Origin: Chelonoidis abingdonii
Taxonomy: Eukaryota > Chordata > Testudines > Testudinidae
Length of the DNA: 64,000 nt
Assembly: GCF_003597395.2 (NCBI RefSeq)
Contig: NC_133769.1
Span: forward strand, 47,101,697 to 47,165,696
Direction of reading: 5' to 3'
The stretch's first letter is position 1, and the number at the start of each line of letters is the position of its first letter. Positions 46,874-59,739 of this stretch are shown here, piece by piece. A model generated the notes under the pieces. That model had not been told where the DNA came from. It did not search any database and saw only the letters and a list, made by a program, of their open reading frames with translations. A program made the position numbers and the translations under genes.

Positions 46874-48390
46874 GCAATTGACATTAAATTTCATATAATT
46901 ATAACAATATTACACGTTAGAAGGGAAAAGGTGAAAAACAAACAAGAAATAACAAATTGGATAGAAAATATTAGAGTTAATAATTACTTTTTGGTCAGAA
47001 TTATATAATTTAGTTTTCACAACATGCAAACCAATTGTGTTCAGTGACAGTGGTGACAACTGATGTAACATTACAGACCAAAAATGTAATTATCAGCAAA
47101 ATTTATCTTCACAAAGTATGTTAATTCATAATGTGCCCATGGGCTATAGATTTTTCCAGGTCTCACTGTTTTGACAAACAATATATCTGCAACATTACAA
47201 CCATTAATTTTAAATTAAAATAGCATGTAGTTCAGTTTAAATCATGAATATCAACAGATTAGTTTTGGCTGTTAAATGTAAAAGAGGTCCAAATGAGCTG
47301 TTTGCCCCCTCCTATGATATAATCTTCAGGAGAGGATATTAGGCACAGAAAAATGGACAGTTCTGTGGAGAGTGTTCTATCCCTTCCTGCCCGCAGCTCC
47401 CACAATGGAAAATCTGGAGAGTCCTTTGCAATCAGGTGGTACAGAAGGGTGGCAAGCTCCTTCTTCCAAATGAAAATGGGAAGATCCATACATCTACAGA
47501 CTCCTATTTTCTGGGTCTTCAGGAGACAGTCTGGGTCAATATTTAGTATATAAGCTTCTAGTAAACAGGGAAAAGTAATAAGTACATTTAAACCAAGAAA
47601 GGTATACTGAGAGCCTGATCCAAAGTCCATTAATGTTAATGGAAAGATTCCTGTTGCCTTCAAAGATCTTAAGACCAAGCTCTTAGGTGCTAGTCTACCA
47701 CTAAACAAACAAAGGAAGAAACAAATTACATTCTGTTCAGTGCATTTTTAAGTCAGCGATGGTGGAGTTATTTTTAGTCTTAACTTTCAGATAACATATA
47801 GGATAACATTTAAATTAGGATTTGGGGCAGGATTATCAGAGAAAAAAAATTCATGTTCCTTGAGTCCCCCGAAAATATGTTCTTAGCCCCTTAAAAAATT
47901 CTCCTGATATATTTTGCTATATTTTATACGAAGAGGACTGAAATGTTGAGATACTATTTATGTATATTTTGTTTTCACATTAAAGATAATAGACAATATA
48001 AATGATTCATGTATTATTGTATCAAAATAAACATCTCCTATATTGTGGATTTGTTTAGAAATTTAAAACCCTTTTTTCATTTCCTATAATTCATATTCCA
48101 GCCATGTAAACTATTAAGCACTATTTGTCCATCTGCCAAGATCAAATACCTTTATCTTGTTTGCGATCACAATGTAAGAGGAAACTAATAATGTCTTTCT
48201 TCAACAGTAAGACAGGTCGCTGAAGTGGTACATTGATCCTTGAACAGTACTAATTAGGGAGAAAAAAATTAGCATATGCTGAGATGAAATACCAGAGCAA
48301 AACCATTAAAAGGAATCAACTTTTGTTTTCCAAGTGCAAATACAAGCAAAAATGCACATTAAAAAACTTACATTAACTTAAAAAAAAAGC
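46874..48390. other. No recognisable gene
   Basis: AT-rich non-coding sequence. The longest minus-strand frame (47259-47708) shows no motif and no repeat relative in the window. I leave it uncalled. Confidence 0.45.
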
Positions 48391-48535
48391 AACAACCAGG
48401 CGTCCTTGTGGCACCTTAGAGACTAACCAATTTATTACAATAATTTATTTGGTTAGTCTCTAAGGTGCCACAAGGACGCCTGGTTGTTTTTGCTGATACA
48501 GACTAACACGACTACCACTCTGAAACCTATATTAA
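48391..48535. repeat. Penelope-like tail palindrome
   Basis: 48391-48430 and 48449-48488 are perfect reverse complements (40 of 40) around an 18-base loop of A and T. Each arm is the PLE terminal phrase seen once at 61858-61895 (ttagtatctaaggtgccaca). The right side continues 'gctgatacagactaacacga' and 'ctaccactctgaaac', further PLE terminus. Two tails are therefore joined end to end. Confidence 0.8.
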
Positions 48536-49655
48536 CTTAGTTGTACTGCTTTTGGCCTTTCTATTCCATAGAGAAGTAATGTTTTGTATATAAATATTAG
48601 AGCTATGTGAACAATTCACCCAGAACCAAGAAATCATCTGACGTAAAGTTAGGTTCTGAATTCCGTGGACCAAGTTCTACATTTAGCCATGGGATTGTAA
48701 GGGCCTGAGCAGACCTTTAATCTATTGTAAGTGATGTACTTAAAGAATGATCTGTGGTACATGATTTTACTGGCGTTTTTAACAGAATTATATTAAAATG
48801 TTTCTTACCGGGGCAATAATGAAAGCACAATACAATGATATAGGGATGTTAAATATTCTAGTGTGAAATACACATCTTGTAAATTATTTGAAGATGAATA
48901 ACTATATCCATCTCAGAACACTGGCAAGACAGAGATGAAGTGCTAAGCTTCACAAATGAGACGATGTAATTCATCTAAGTTTTGTGCTCTACTCATGCTC
49001 AACACCTAAGGAATTTACATAGCAAAGTGCAGAATGGGTCAAAGCATAGTAAATCTTCAGTAAGTCTGTTGGGGATCTGCATATAAATCATTTTCCAAAT
49101 GAAGAGCACTGCCTACTGGGAAAGCTACAGAAGCAATTTTAAATCTTTTGCCTGTAGGAAGGTCTGGCTAGCATGACTGTCTATGGGAGGGTTTTCCAAG
49201 AGCTGCCTTCCTCTGAACATGGGAAGGATTCAAACAGCAGTTTTTCAAAGAAGTGCAGTGTTTTAGCCACAAAGCACTGACTTCATTCATAAGCCAATCC
49301 TCCTCTTCATTTGACACAGATCTTTAAATTAATTTAACTACTTAATTTGATTTCTAAAATACCAAAAAAGGCACCCATCCAGAAGCTCTGGCAACCTATC
49401 AACACATAAAATCATCATACAAAAGTGTACAGTGAGACATCCTACTGCGTCTCGCTCCTTAGCAAAATACTGCAATCATTATGCAATAAATGAATCAGCA
49501 AGTCAACATCCTAACACCTCTCCCTCCACAGATACCAGAAAAACAGAGAGGGTTTGCAATCTGCCCTAAAGAGCAAAAGAGTCAGGCTATTTCCTTGATC
49601 TTATACCACATTTAATTCATTTTCACTGTTAGATTTTGTTTGTTGTCTGCCACTA
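48536..49655. other. No recognisable gene
   Basis: Non-coding, AT-rich. No repeat boundary found. Confidence 0.4.
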
Positions 49656-49775
49656 TGTGCTAAACTGTAAGCTCTTTGGGATAAGGACTGTATGCTTGAA
49701 CAGCACCTAGCAGAGTGATCCATGGGTGGTCCTGTAGCCACTACTATAATACAAATAAATAAATAATAATTAACC
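49656..49775 (+). mobile_element. L3/CR1-type LINE 3' tail
   Basis: 'taagctctttgggataagga', 'acagcacctagcagagtgat' and 'aatacaaataaataaataat' match the tail pattern at 41870-41970. This is a short decayed fragment. Confidence 0.55.
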
Positions 49776-49909
49776 CACACTTTCGTAGCTCTTTCATTGC
49801 ATCATGTATGAAATTAAATGATAAAATCTGGTAACTGGTATACTCTGGCAGGTATCATGAGCAATTTATCTGTAATACAAAGGTGCCTAGCACACTTCTG
49901 AGTGCCCTA

Positions 49910-50279
49910 TAGGGTTGCCAGGCATCTTGTTTTCAATCAGAATGCCCAGATGAAAAGGGACCCTGGTGGCTCTGGTCAGCACTGCTCCAATCCAGAGCCC
50001 CCTCCCATGCTCCTAGCCCCTCGGCCCTACCCACCAGAGTCCCCTCCTGCATCCCAAACCCCATTCCCATCCTGGAGCCCATACCCACAGCCAGAGTCCT
50101 CACCCTCTCCCACATCCCAACCCCTGCCCCAGCTCAGGGAAAATGAGCAAGGGTGGAGGAGAGTGAGCGACGGAGGGAGGGGGAATGGAGTGAGGGGGGA
50201 GCAGGAACTCCGAGAAGGGGCAGGGCAGGGACATGGCAAGGATGTTCAATTTTCTGCACATAGAAAGTTGGCAACCCTA
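49910..50279. mobile_element. hAT-type MITE with GC-rich core
   Basis: 370 bp with ends TAGGGTTGCCA and TGGCAACCCTA (exact inverted 11-mers). The flanking 8-bp duplication agrees at 7 of 8 bases (GTGCCCTA at 49902-49909, GTGCCGTA at 50280-50287). The core (49970-50230) is strand-asymmetric: C-rich, then G-rich. It is open in several frames, but this is compositional and shows no protein motif. Confidence 0.82.
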
Positions 50280-50287
50280 GTGCCGTA

Positions 50288-51661
50288 AAATAATGGATCT
50301 CATCACTATCAGACATTGAAAAAGTAGAATACATTATAAGAATCATGACTGGGCAGAGGTTAAATGAGAGAGTAAATAGAAGATGAAACAATTATTAATA
50401 TGAAGATAAAAACCTTTTGCCGATAAGTTCAATGATGATATGGAATTAATTATGGAATCTGTCATAGTTTTTCATCTTTCGCCAAGCCCTCTTCAGATCA
50501 TACAGGTCTGCAAATAGTAGGAAAAAAGCTACCAAATCAGTGTAGTTACTCTAGATTTACACTGCTGTAACAGTCTGGTCCTAGACGTTTGTTGATTGCT
50601 CTGGGATTTCAGCGAGAGATAGGCACACAGACACCTAGAGTAAGGCAGCAGTGTGCATGCCCAGACACAGAAACGTGGCTGGCTAGGGAACATTTACAGC
50701 AGAAATATAGATGCTAAGTCAGTTTAGGTGCCTACAAGGTTAGGCAGCAGCTGAGAAGGAATTTTGTGGATTACAGAGGTGCCTAAAACTGGGATGTAAG
50801 CAACTAAAACTGGGGATTAGTTGTACAAGTCCCTTTGTGGACGCGCCCCTAAATAACCATCTAAGTCACCTTTGAAAATGACACATAGGCTCCTAAATCA
50901 CTTTGGTGCTTTTGAAAGAGGTACCCCTAATCTTTATGATTTCGGTGTCTATCCTTAGTAAAAATGTCCCTGCTACCTCATGCTTCACATCCATAGTGAA
51001 GTGGTAAAGTAGAAAAGGCCTCTGAAAGCAGTGCACAAAGTGGATTTGTGAGGTAAAATTTTTCCATGTCTTTTAATGGTTTCACTCTTTCAGTGTTAAT
51101 GCTCTCAAGTTTGGTTTGATGTATTCAAGGACAGTCATACAAAATGTGAAATCAATGTTTCCTTGTAGTGCCCTACTTCAGATTTCAAGTTCAAAACAGA
51201 AATTGATAGCCTGATACTTTGGGCAGTAAAATTAGCTTTTTCTTCACAATACCTACAAAAGCAGTAAAAACTACATCAGCAGTAAAAAAAACACAGGCAG
51301 TGATACTGGCTAGAGTGAAAGCAAAGAATTAGGAGTAGTGTCAGTACTGCTACTATAGTGCAATCTTCTTTGGCATTTCATTATTATGACAATTCACTTA
51401 AAATGTGAATGTTAGTGGAGGATCAAAATTCTATGCCAAAAACAAGAGAATATGAAAAGATTTTAAAAAATTAAAGGATACACATATTTTGAAATAAATC
51501 TGCATTGACTTCCAATGCTTGCAGTCTTATTATAGTCAATGAGTTTGAATGATTTGGAATTCTCAAAGCATTTGAAATCACATTTCTAGTTTGCTTTATT
51601 TTGACTACTGCAGTTGCTTTGAGTCATAAAATAAAACAATGTTAATTTTAAAAAATCCATC
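50288..51661. other. No recognisable gene; old repeat at 50700-50950
   Basis: 50700-50950 contains several 'aggtgccta' and 'ggctcctaaatca' phrases interleaved with 'ttttgaaa', similar in vocabulary to 1871-2015. The rest is AT-rich and unassigned. Confidence 0.35.
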
Positions 51662-52235
51662 TGTTCATGGATTCATAGATTTCAGGACAAGTGAACTATT
51701 GTGAACATATTGGTTGACTGCCTGTGTAACCCAGGCCATAGGACTTCCCTGAATTAATTCCCACTTCAAGTCCAATAGTGGTTGAACTAGAGCATGTCGT
51801 GTAGAAAAAACATCAAATTTTGATTTAAATATTTCCAGTGATGGAGACTCCACCACAACTCTTCATAAATTGTTCCAATCATTAATTACCCTCACTATGA
51901 AAAGCACTTATTTCTAGTCCGAATGTGTCTAGTTTCCAATCACTAGATTTTGTTATAATTTTGCTTGGCTGAAAAGTCCTCTATTGTCAAATTTCTGTTC
52001 CTCATGTAAATACTTATAGACTAGGATCAAATCACCCCTCAATCTCAAACCCACAACATAGACTGTCTTTCATTATTACACTGTTTTCTAATCCTTTAAT
52101 AATTCTCATGGTTCTTTGTTGAACTCTCTCCAATTCACCAACATCCTTCTTGAAGTGTGGACCCCAGAACTGGACACAGTATTCCAGTAGTAGCCACATC
52201 AGTGCCAAATACAGAGGTAATATAGATGTTGAATT
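51662..52235 (-). mobile_element. Old CR1 fragment (3' end)
   Basis: On the minus strand this aligns in order with the 3' half of the CR1 at 7276-8838: the 'ccccagaactggacacagta' and 'ttccagtagtagccacatc' segment near 52160-52200, 'aattctcatggttctttgtt' near 52102, down to 'ttcatggattcatagatttc' near 51664. It is highly decayed, with no open frame. It inserted well before the other two CR1 copies. Confidence 0.75.
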
Positions 52236-53309
52236 TCATATAAAAATAAACTGACATTTGCATCTGTATTTGCTCGGATATGTGCAAGTTAAATGTCCAC
52301 ATCTACGTGTCTTTGTGTAACTGAAATGCTCATTTTCAGAAGAAATAATCTATAAAACATTAAGAAAAATTATATGTGAAAATCATAAGTGACAGACACA
52401 TTAATGGTTGCCCAATTTATGCAATATTCCTATATAAATCAATGGGAATATTCATAAAAATAAGGCATACAGGATTTTGTCCTTGGTTTTAATTTACAAA
52501 TATTTGCCCTGCCAAATCTAAACCTAGCTCTTTAAAAATGGTTCAGCCAAGCGCCACAAAAGAAGGATAGAAAATGGATGTTAACACAGAAAATATCACC
52601 CCAAACAGCAGCCCATCTACTTAGAAACATTGCATACACCTCCCACTATAGCAGTGCTACATCCGCCATCTCTAGTACATATAAACTTCTAGGATGAAAT
52701 CTTGACTCTATTGAAGTTAATGGTAAAACTGCCAGTGACTTCAACAGGGGCAGGATTTCATTCTGAGTATTACATTGCAAGAGGAGGAAAAAAAATCACA
52801 TGACTGCGAAGAAATACTACATTCAAAGCCTGAAGTGAGAACATTGAATTGCTCAGGGATTCAACAATAAAGCCCACAGCAGAGCTTCGGTGAGCTGTAT
52901 TGCACATGAATACACTGACAAGTTTCAGGGACTGAAAGGAAACATGTTATAGGAATTCTAGCAGAAAGGTTTTGAACTATTCAAACATAATCATAAGGTT
53001 AGCTTACATTAGATTTAATTAAGTAACACTAGAATATAAGGCCCTAAACAAAATGCACAAAACTGACATACAAACTAAACTCATCGACAGTGAAAACAAT
53101 TCCGTTAAAAGCACAAATGGGTCTTCACTACTCACATCTATCTGTGCACACTGGGGCATGTATATATAGTGCAGTATGATATGCCTGCAACAATATTACA
53201 TCTTTAATAAAATAACAACATAATTAATTTTTGTCTTTCAGATCTTAAATCCCTTTACAAATATTAACTAATAGCTCATAAAGTCTTATTAATAAGGTAA
53301 GTTTATAAA
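52236..53309. other. No recognisable gene; one short dispersed motif
   Basis: 52711-52765 ('ttgaagttaatggtaaaact', 'agtgacttcaacaggggc', 'aggatttca') repeats the small inverted motif of 44958-45016. Nothing else is supported. Confidence 0.4.
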
Positions 53310-54130
53310 GCGAGGTCACTCATCAGCAACTGTTGATCTTCAAGAGTAGCCTCTGTGCATTCCCACTTGTTGGATATGGCACCCTTGGTGTTGAGCTGTT
53401 GAACTGTCTTGGAAAGCATTGTCTATGCAGAGTGCACACAAGATCTCGTGTGAGGGTGACATCATCACCCTGTTCTGTATAAGGGAATGCAAACACCCCA
53501 CAGACACATCACTTCCTTCTCCCTAAGCACTGAGTCCTGCTGTTGAATAGAACTCTGAGCCAGAATGGAAGGTGGGCAGGGAATGTGAATATACAAGGGC
53601 AACTCTCAGAGAATAACACTTATTGGTAAGTAATGTCTCTTTCTTCTTTGAGGGCCTCTGTGTATTCCCACTTGTGTGGTACTGCACTATTTGGTTGGTG
53701 GGTCAGGAGTTCGGAGCTAAGTATGGAAAGTTGCCCCATCTCCCAAACTGGGCATCAGAGCACAATGCTAAATCCAAGGAGTAGTATCTGGTGAAAGTAT
53801 GCACCAAAATCCAAGTTGCTGCATTGTAGATCTTGATCAGAGGAAACTGCCTAAATCATGCTACTGATACCCGGGTGGCTCTCATGGAGTGGGATTTTAA
53901 ACCAGGAAGTACTAGTTTTCTAGCTAAAATGTAACAATGTCCTATCCAGGTGCTAATCCAGTGTGGAAGTCTCGGTTTGGTACTTTTCTGAAAGGCTTGG
54001 TTTCTTCCAAGTCAAATGAGAATGCCCTCTTTACCTTGAGGGTATGGAGACAAGTGTCCCCTGTGTCCAAGTAGGGTCAGAGGAAGAACAGAGGGAGGGA
54101 AAGCTCCAGAGAGCAGCTGGAGGAGCTAGT
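53310..54130. repeat. Unclassified decayed interspersed repeat
   Basis: Two near-copies of a phrase lie ~320 bases apart: 'cctctgtgcattcccacttg' at 53350 and 'cctctgtgtattcccacttg' at 53655. Each follows 'cttcaagagtag' or 'cttctttgaggg'. The style recalls turtle DIRS- or LTR-type elements, but I see no tyrosine recombinase, RT motif or terminal repeats, so the class is a guess. Confidence 0.3.
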
Positions 54131-54213
54131 CAGCTGAGGAGCCCAGTAGCCTCTGGAGCAGGGAAGCTGGGAGAGCTGGGGAGGCAGGCTGTCTGCCTGC
54201 TTACCTGGCTTCT

Positions 54214-54339
54214 GTAGAAAGTTTTGACAGATTCAACACATTCCACTGAAATGTTTAGATTTTGTTGAATCGGAAATTGCTTAAGCAATGGAATCGAAAC
54301 ATTTTGCATGAATGTGTTGATTCTGTCAAAACTTTCTAC
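54214..54339. repeat. Inverted repeat (30-bp arms)
   Basis: 54214-54243 and 54310-54339 are reverse complements with one mismatch in 30, around a 66-base spacer. The arm begins GTAGAAAGTTTTGACAGATT. The surrounding 'gaaatgttt' and 'cattttgc' text is similar to the AT-rich foldback repeats at 2830-3200 and 42541-42650. Likely the core of a small foldback element. Confidence 0.65.
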
Positions 54340-55282
54340 ATAAGTCAGACATTTTCCAATGAAAATCTGTTCTGTCAGAAAATTGTAGATGAGCTCTAAA
54401 ATGGAGTGAAACACCTTGTTGCCCCTAACTCTTTTCTGTGCATGCAGTTTGCCCCAGGGTGCTGTACAAAATTTAATGTCCTTCAGCCTGTACAGGATAC
54501 ACACACTCTGTTCTTGGATAGAAGAGAGGGTGAGAACCGAGATAGCCAGATATTCTGACTGGATTGGAAAGGTCTGAGTTAACAGCTAGAGCCAGCTTCT
54601 CCATAGTCTTTACCTGCATTTACTTGTGGTGCTGAGCCTGAGGCATTGGTACCAAAGGAGATGCCTGTAGTCCATGCTAAGAGCAACAGATGAGGAATAG
54701 AAATGGAGGAGGGCATTTCCTATGTTTATCACCAAGGCTACTGAGGCCTTAACAAGCAGTGCCAGTTTGATCTTCAGTGCTGTGTTTGATTCAGGCAGCA
54801 GGAGTAGTGTTGGGTAAGGAACTCACTCCCACTATATTATTGAGGAGATTCTGGTCTCAGGCCCATGAGAGAAGGCAGCACTGAGACCAGAGTGCATCTT
54901 TCGTTCAGTATCAGAGGAACTTGTTACAGAGACTGATCTCGGTACCCTTAACAGGCCCATTGGAGTAGCAGTCTGTAAGCAACAAGAAGCCAGGAGAGCC
55001 TGGAGCCTTGAGCGTCTCTCCCTTGTAGTGTGAGGAGTGAAGGTGAGGTACAACGTAGACTGGATTACTGAGTGGATCTCACCCACAGAGGTCACTAGAT
55101 ATGGGTGCTGGTCTCTGGTATGATCATTTGTGCACTTATTTAAACCCCTACAGAGCTCTGAGCCCAACACAGTCCCAGGGGACTGCAGACTCCCAGGACA
55201 ACAGTAGGCTATGCACACTAATATATCCTATACTACTCTACCTCAACTAACTACTAAAAAAAAAAACAAAAAACAAACGCTA
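54340..55282. other. No recognisable gene
   Basis: A 128-codon minus-strand frame at 54832-55218 has no recognisable domain or codon pattern, and I do not call it. A poly-A-rich stretch (55255-55276) precedes the candidate LTR. Confidence 0.4.
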
Positions 55283-56162
55283 TGTAACCCTTCTGCCCCT
55301 CTGAGTTGGAAGCAACAAGGGCCAGGTTCAGTATTCAGGGGTTCCGTGTCAATAACGCAATGCAAAACTGGCTCGAGCTCCCACCTAGTGACCTGGAACA
55401 ATTACATACCACCCTCTCAGCCCCGGTGGCTCTAGGAGGCAATACTTCCCCTCTCGCAAGCATGGAGTCTGAGTGTAGCAAAATCCTTTTAATAAAGGAG
55501 GAAAACAATGTGGCATTGCATTCGGGAAACACCACAAACAGGATTCATAACGTAAACCATGAGCAAAGGACCCATCAAATAAGTTTTGGCAATGTCCTTT
55601 TCCCCTTAAGGTCTTAAGTCCAATCACCCCGAAGTCCAACAACCCAAAAGTCTCTGTCGCAGAGTTCAAACGTTTATCTGCAGAGTTTTACCCCCACAGC
55701 CTGGGTGGAGGGGAGGGGCACACAGAGTGATAAGAGGCACCTTACGGGGGCCGAGGCCAACTGCCCCACTTCTCCATGGAGTTCTGCTGCAGCCTTCACC
55801 ACAACCGGCTCCACTCGACCAGCCACTCCTCTCCTCCAGCCGACCCATAAGCCGCTCTAGCCGTCCCCTCAAACTGCTCCGCTCTGCTTGCTCACTGTTC
55901 TGTAGGCTGCTCTAACCATCCCACAAACCGCTCAGCTCCGTGGGCTGCTCCAACCATCCCGCAAACTGCTTAACTCTGCTCCTTGTTCCGTGGGCTGCTC
56001 CAACCATGCTGCAAACTGCTCCACTCTGCCAGCTGCTTAGCGATAGATCCTCAGGCTCCCCCGCTAGTTTTAACACAGCACTCAGCTCAGTAAGTTTAGC
56101 TCTTTTAGTGATTTCAGCTCTTAGTGATTTCAGCTTGTAGTAGGGGACCCATGCGGGTTGCA
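55283..56162. mobile_element. Candidate solo LTR, different family
   Basis: 880 bases with TGTAACCC at the start and GGGTTGCA at the end, an imperfect inverted terminus of the TG...CA type. 'ccttttaataaaggaggaaa' near 55486 could be a polyadenylation signal on the plus strand. Between 55900 and 56040 the phrase gggctgctccaaccat is repeated three times at 38- and 50-base spacing. I found no matching target duplication (gcta / ccat), so the boundaries are uncertain. Confidence 0.45.
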
Positions 56163-56394
56163 CCATCTGACTCCATGCATGAAGGTGGAAAAAATAATTT
56201 CAGTCTCAGCAGCCTCTAATTAGACTCCTAATGGAATCAAAATTAGCTCTGCTTCTTCAACAGTGGAGAGAGGAGACAGTGAATGGTGTCCTAGGTCCTC
56301 AAAAGGGCTCATACTATCAGGCACACATACCAATCCCCAACTCTCTCAATTCACTGGGTTTTGGAACCCATGTCCCTTGTCTAGCAAGTGCTAC
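56163..56394. other. Unassigned
   Basis: Short non-coding spacer between the candidate LTR and the CR1 tail. Confidence 0.4.
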
Positions 56395-56829
56395 ATAGAC
56401 TCATAGACTCATAGGTCAGAAGGGACCAATATGATCATTAGTCTGACCCCTGCACAAGGCAGGCCACAAAACCCTACCATAACATTTATAACAACCCCGA
56501 ACCAATACTGAGTTGAATCGTCAAAATTGAGATTTGAAGACCTCAAGCTGCAGGGAATCCACACCAAGCGCAGCCATGCCCCACGCTGAGCAGAGGAAGG
56601 CGAAAAACTCCAGGGCCTCTGCCAATCCGCCCTGGAGAAAAATTCCTTCCCGACCCCAAATATGGCGATCAGCTAAACCCGAGCATGTGGGCAAGACTCA
56701 CCGCCAGCACCCAAGAAAGAATCTCTGCAGTAACTCAGTTCCCATCCCATCCAACATCCTCCACAGACCATCGAGCAACTATCTGCATAATCCAAAATCA
56801 TGCCCAGAATAAATTAACTACCCATCATA

Positions 56830-59515
56830 ACATCCCTCCATATACTATCAAGCTTAGTCTTAAAGCCCGATAAGTCTTTTGCCCCACTACTTCCCTCGGA
56901 AGGCCGTTCCAGAACTTCACTCCCCTAATGGTTAGAAACCTCGTCTAATTTCAAGTCTAAACTTCCTAATATCAGTTTGTACCCATTCGTCCCGTGCCTA
57001 AGCTTATACTAACTTAATAATTCTCTTCTCCCTAACGTTAATCCCCCTGATATATTTATATACAGGAGCATACTCCCCGGAGCTTTTTTTGCCGGCGTGA
57101 ACAAAGCCAAGCTCTTTGAGTCTCCTTTCATAAGGCAGATTTTCCATTCCTCGGATCATCCTAGTAGCCCGTCTCTGAACCTGTTCCAGTTTGAATTCAT
57201 CCTTCTTAAACATGGGACACCAAACTGCACACAATATTCCAGGTGGGTCTCACCAGCGCCGTATATAACGGCACTAACACTCCTTCTCCTTGCTGGAAAT
57301 ACCTTCGCCGGATGCATCCTAACCAGACATTTGCTTTTTTAACCCATATCACATTGGCGGCTCATAGTCATCCTGCTTCAACCAGACTCCAAGGTCCTCT
57401 CCTCCTTCCGTTTCCAACTGATGCGTCCCAACGTATCTAAAATTTATTAATCACCTAAGTGCATGCACCTTGCACTTTTCGTATATTAATTTCTTCCTAT
57501 TATATTACTCACGTGTACAAGTGGTCCAGATCTTCCTGAATAGTATCCCGGTCCTTCTCCGTGTTAGCAATACCCCCCAGCTTCGTGTCATCAGAAAACT
57601 TTATTAAACATTCCCGCTTTTGTGCCAAGGTCAGTAATAAATAGGTTAAATAAGATCGGTCCCAAAACGCATCCTTGGGACTCCGCTAGTAACCTCCTTC
57701 AGCCGACAGTTCACGCTTGAGTACGACCGCTGCAGTCTCCCCCTTTAACCAGTTCTTATCCACCTTACAACTTCACATTCGTCCCATCTTTTCCAATTTA
57801 ACTAACAGTTCCCCATGCGGAACCGTGTCAAACGCCTTACTGAATCGAGGTAAATTAGATCTACCGTATTTCCTTTGTCTAAGTAATCGCGTCACCTTCT
57901 AAAGAAGGAGATCAGGTTGGTTTGGCGACTATCTACTTTAGTAATCCATGTTGCAACTCATCCCAATTACGATTGACCTCAATGTCCTTAACTACTTTCT
58001 CCTTAAATTTTTTCCAAGACCTTCACAACGACAGACGTCAAGCTAACAGGCCTATAAACCCGGATCACTTTTATTCCCTTTCTAAAAATAGGAACTACGT
58101 TAGCATCTCCAGTCATACGGCACAACCCCCGAGTTTACCGATTGTTTAAAAATTCTCGCTAACGGGCTCGCAATTTCACGCGCCCAGTTCCTTTAATATC
58201 CTCGGGTGGAGATTGTCCGGTCCTCCGATTTTGCCCATTAAGCTGTTCAAGTTTGGCCTCTACCTCAGATGCGGTAATATCCACCTCCATATCCTACGTC
58301 CGTTTGTCATCCCTCCATCGTCCCTAAACTCCTCACTAGTCTTATTAAGACCGAGGCAAAGTACTTATTTAGATATTGGGCCATGCCTAGGTTATCCTTA
58401 ACCTCCGCTCATCCTCTAGTGTATACCGGCCCCACTTCTTCTTCTTTGTTTCTTCTATTTATGTGGCTGTAGAACCTTTACTATTGTTTTGATTCCCTTC
58501 GCAAGGTCCAGTTCTACGGGCTTTTAGCCTTCCTCACTTTATCTCTACACGTTTGACTCACTAAGGTAGCTTCCCTTGCTAATCCCCCTTCTTCCACTCC
58601 CTGTAAGCTTTCTGCTTTTCCTAATCCCCTCTCTGAGTTGCTTGCTCATCCAGCGGGGCCTACACTCCGCCCATGTTATTTTCCCCTTTCTCGGGATGCA
58701 GGCTTCGACAGTTTCCGCAGCTGCGACTTAAAGTAATTCCAGGCCTCCTCCGCATTTAAATCCCACAAGTTCTCCGTCCAATCCACTTCCTAACTAATTT
58801 CCTTACTCTTTAAAATTAGCCCTCGAGAAGTCGAAAACCTAAAATCCAGATCTACGTTTGTTTATCCTTCCATCTAATTTGAATTGAATCAGCTCATGAT
58901 CACTCGACCAAGGTTGTCCCTACACCATTTCTTCTACGAGGTCCTCACTACTCACCAAAACCAAATCTAAAATGGCATCCCCTCTCGAGGTACTTCAACT
59001 ACTTGATGAAGAAATCCATCCGCTATCACATCCAGAAAACTCTGACCCTATTATTCTTGCAAGCACTCGTCCTCCAGTCTATATCGGGAAGTTGAAGTCT
59101 CCCATAATCACACATTTCCCCTTAGTGTTTACTTCATTAAAGACATTAAAGAGGTCTCTATCCATCTCCAAATCAGATCCTGGCGGTCTCTGGCACACCA
59201 AGCACTATCTCAGGGGAAGCTCTAGTAGCTTTTTACCCAGCGTGATTTTTACCCAGACAGACTCCGTCTTATCTATTCCTCACTTCTTATTTCATTACAG
59301 TTCACCATCATTGATGTACAAGGCTACTCCGCCACCTTTGCCTTTCTTCCTGTCTTTTCTAAACACACATAGCCTTCAATACCGTACTCCAGTCTGAGTA
59401 CTATTCCACAGGTTTCTGTTATCCCTATAATATCCGGTTTAACTTCCTGCACCAGTAGCTCCAGTTCCTCCATCTTGTTCCCTAGGCTCCTCGCATTAGT
59501 GTACAGACATTTTAA
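56830..59515 (-). pseudogene. CR1 ORF2 (endonuclease and reverse transcriptase), frameshifted
   Basis: It opens near 59515 with KCLYTNARSLGNKMEELELL, which continues in frame to KPDIIGITET. These are the Asn and Glu motifs of the APE-type endonuclease. GKGGGVALYIND-type text (about 59330) and GDFNFPDIDW-type text (about 59090) follow. RT motifs are scattered from about 57900 to 57100, including VQRRATRMIRG and PYERRLKELGF, intact in the 76-codon frame 57004-57234. The intact family protein nicks target DNA and reverse-transcribes CR1 RNA in place. Here frameshifts occur every few tens of codons. Confidence 0.85.
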
Positions 59516-59739
59516 TTTTTGACGTTTGTCGTAGAGACATTCTTTCCCCCGTTGTGCACAGACTTTCTACCACCAGCATCACCCGTTAGGCTAGTTTCAA
59601 CTCCGCTTTTCTCCTGGGGTCAATTCTTCGGTCCACAAGGGTATCCCCTCTCACTTCGTTTACTTCCTCTCCAGGTTAAATCGCCGGCGTGGAGATCTCT
59701 GAACATCTCCCAACCATCCTCCCCAACTTCCTAGTTTAA

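Noticed and set aside
45995..47008. A 337-codon open frame on the plus strand
   Set aside because: It exists only because it spans the 621-base N gap. The ends are LTR sequence.
49902..50288. 128-codon Pro/Ser-rich open frame
   Set aside because: It coincides almost exactly with a hAT MITE and its target duplication, so the frame is a by-product of the C-rich core.
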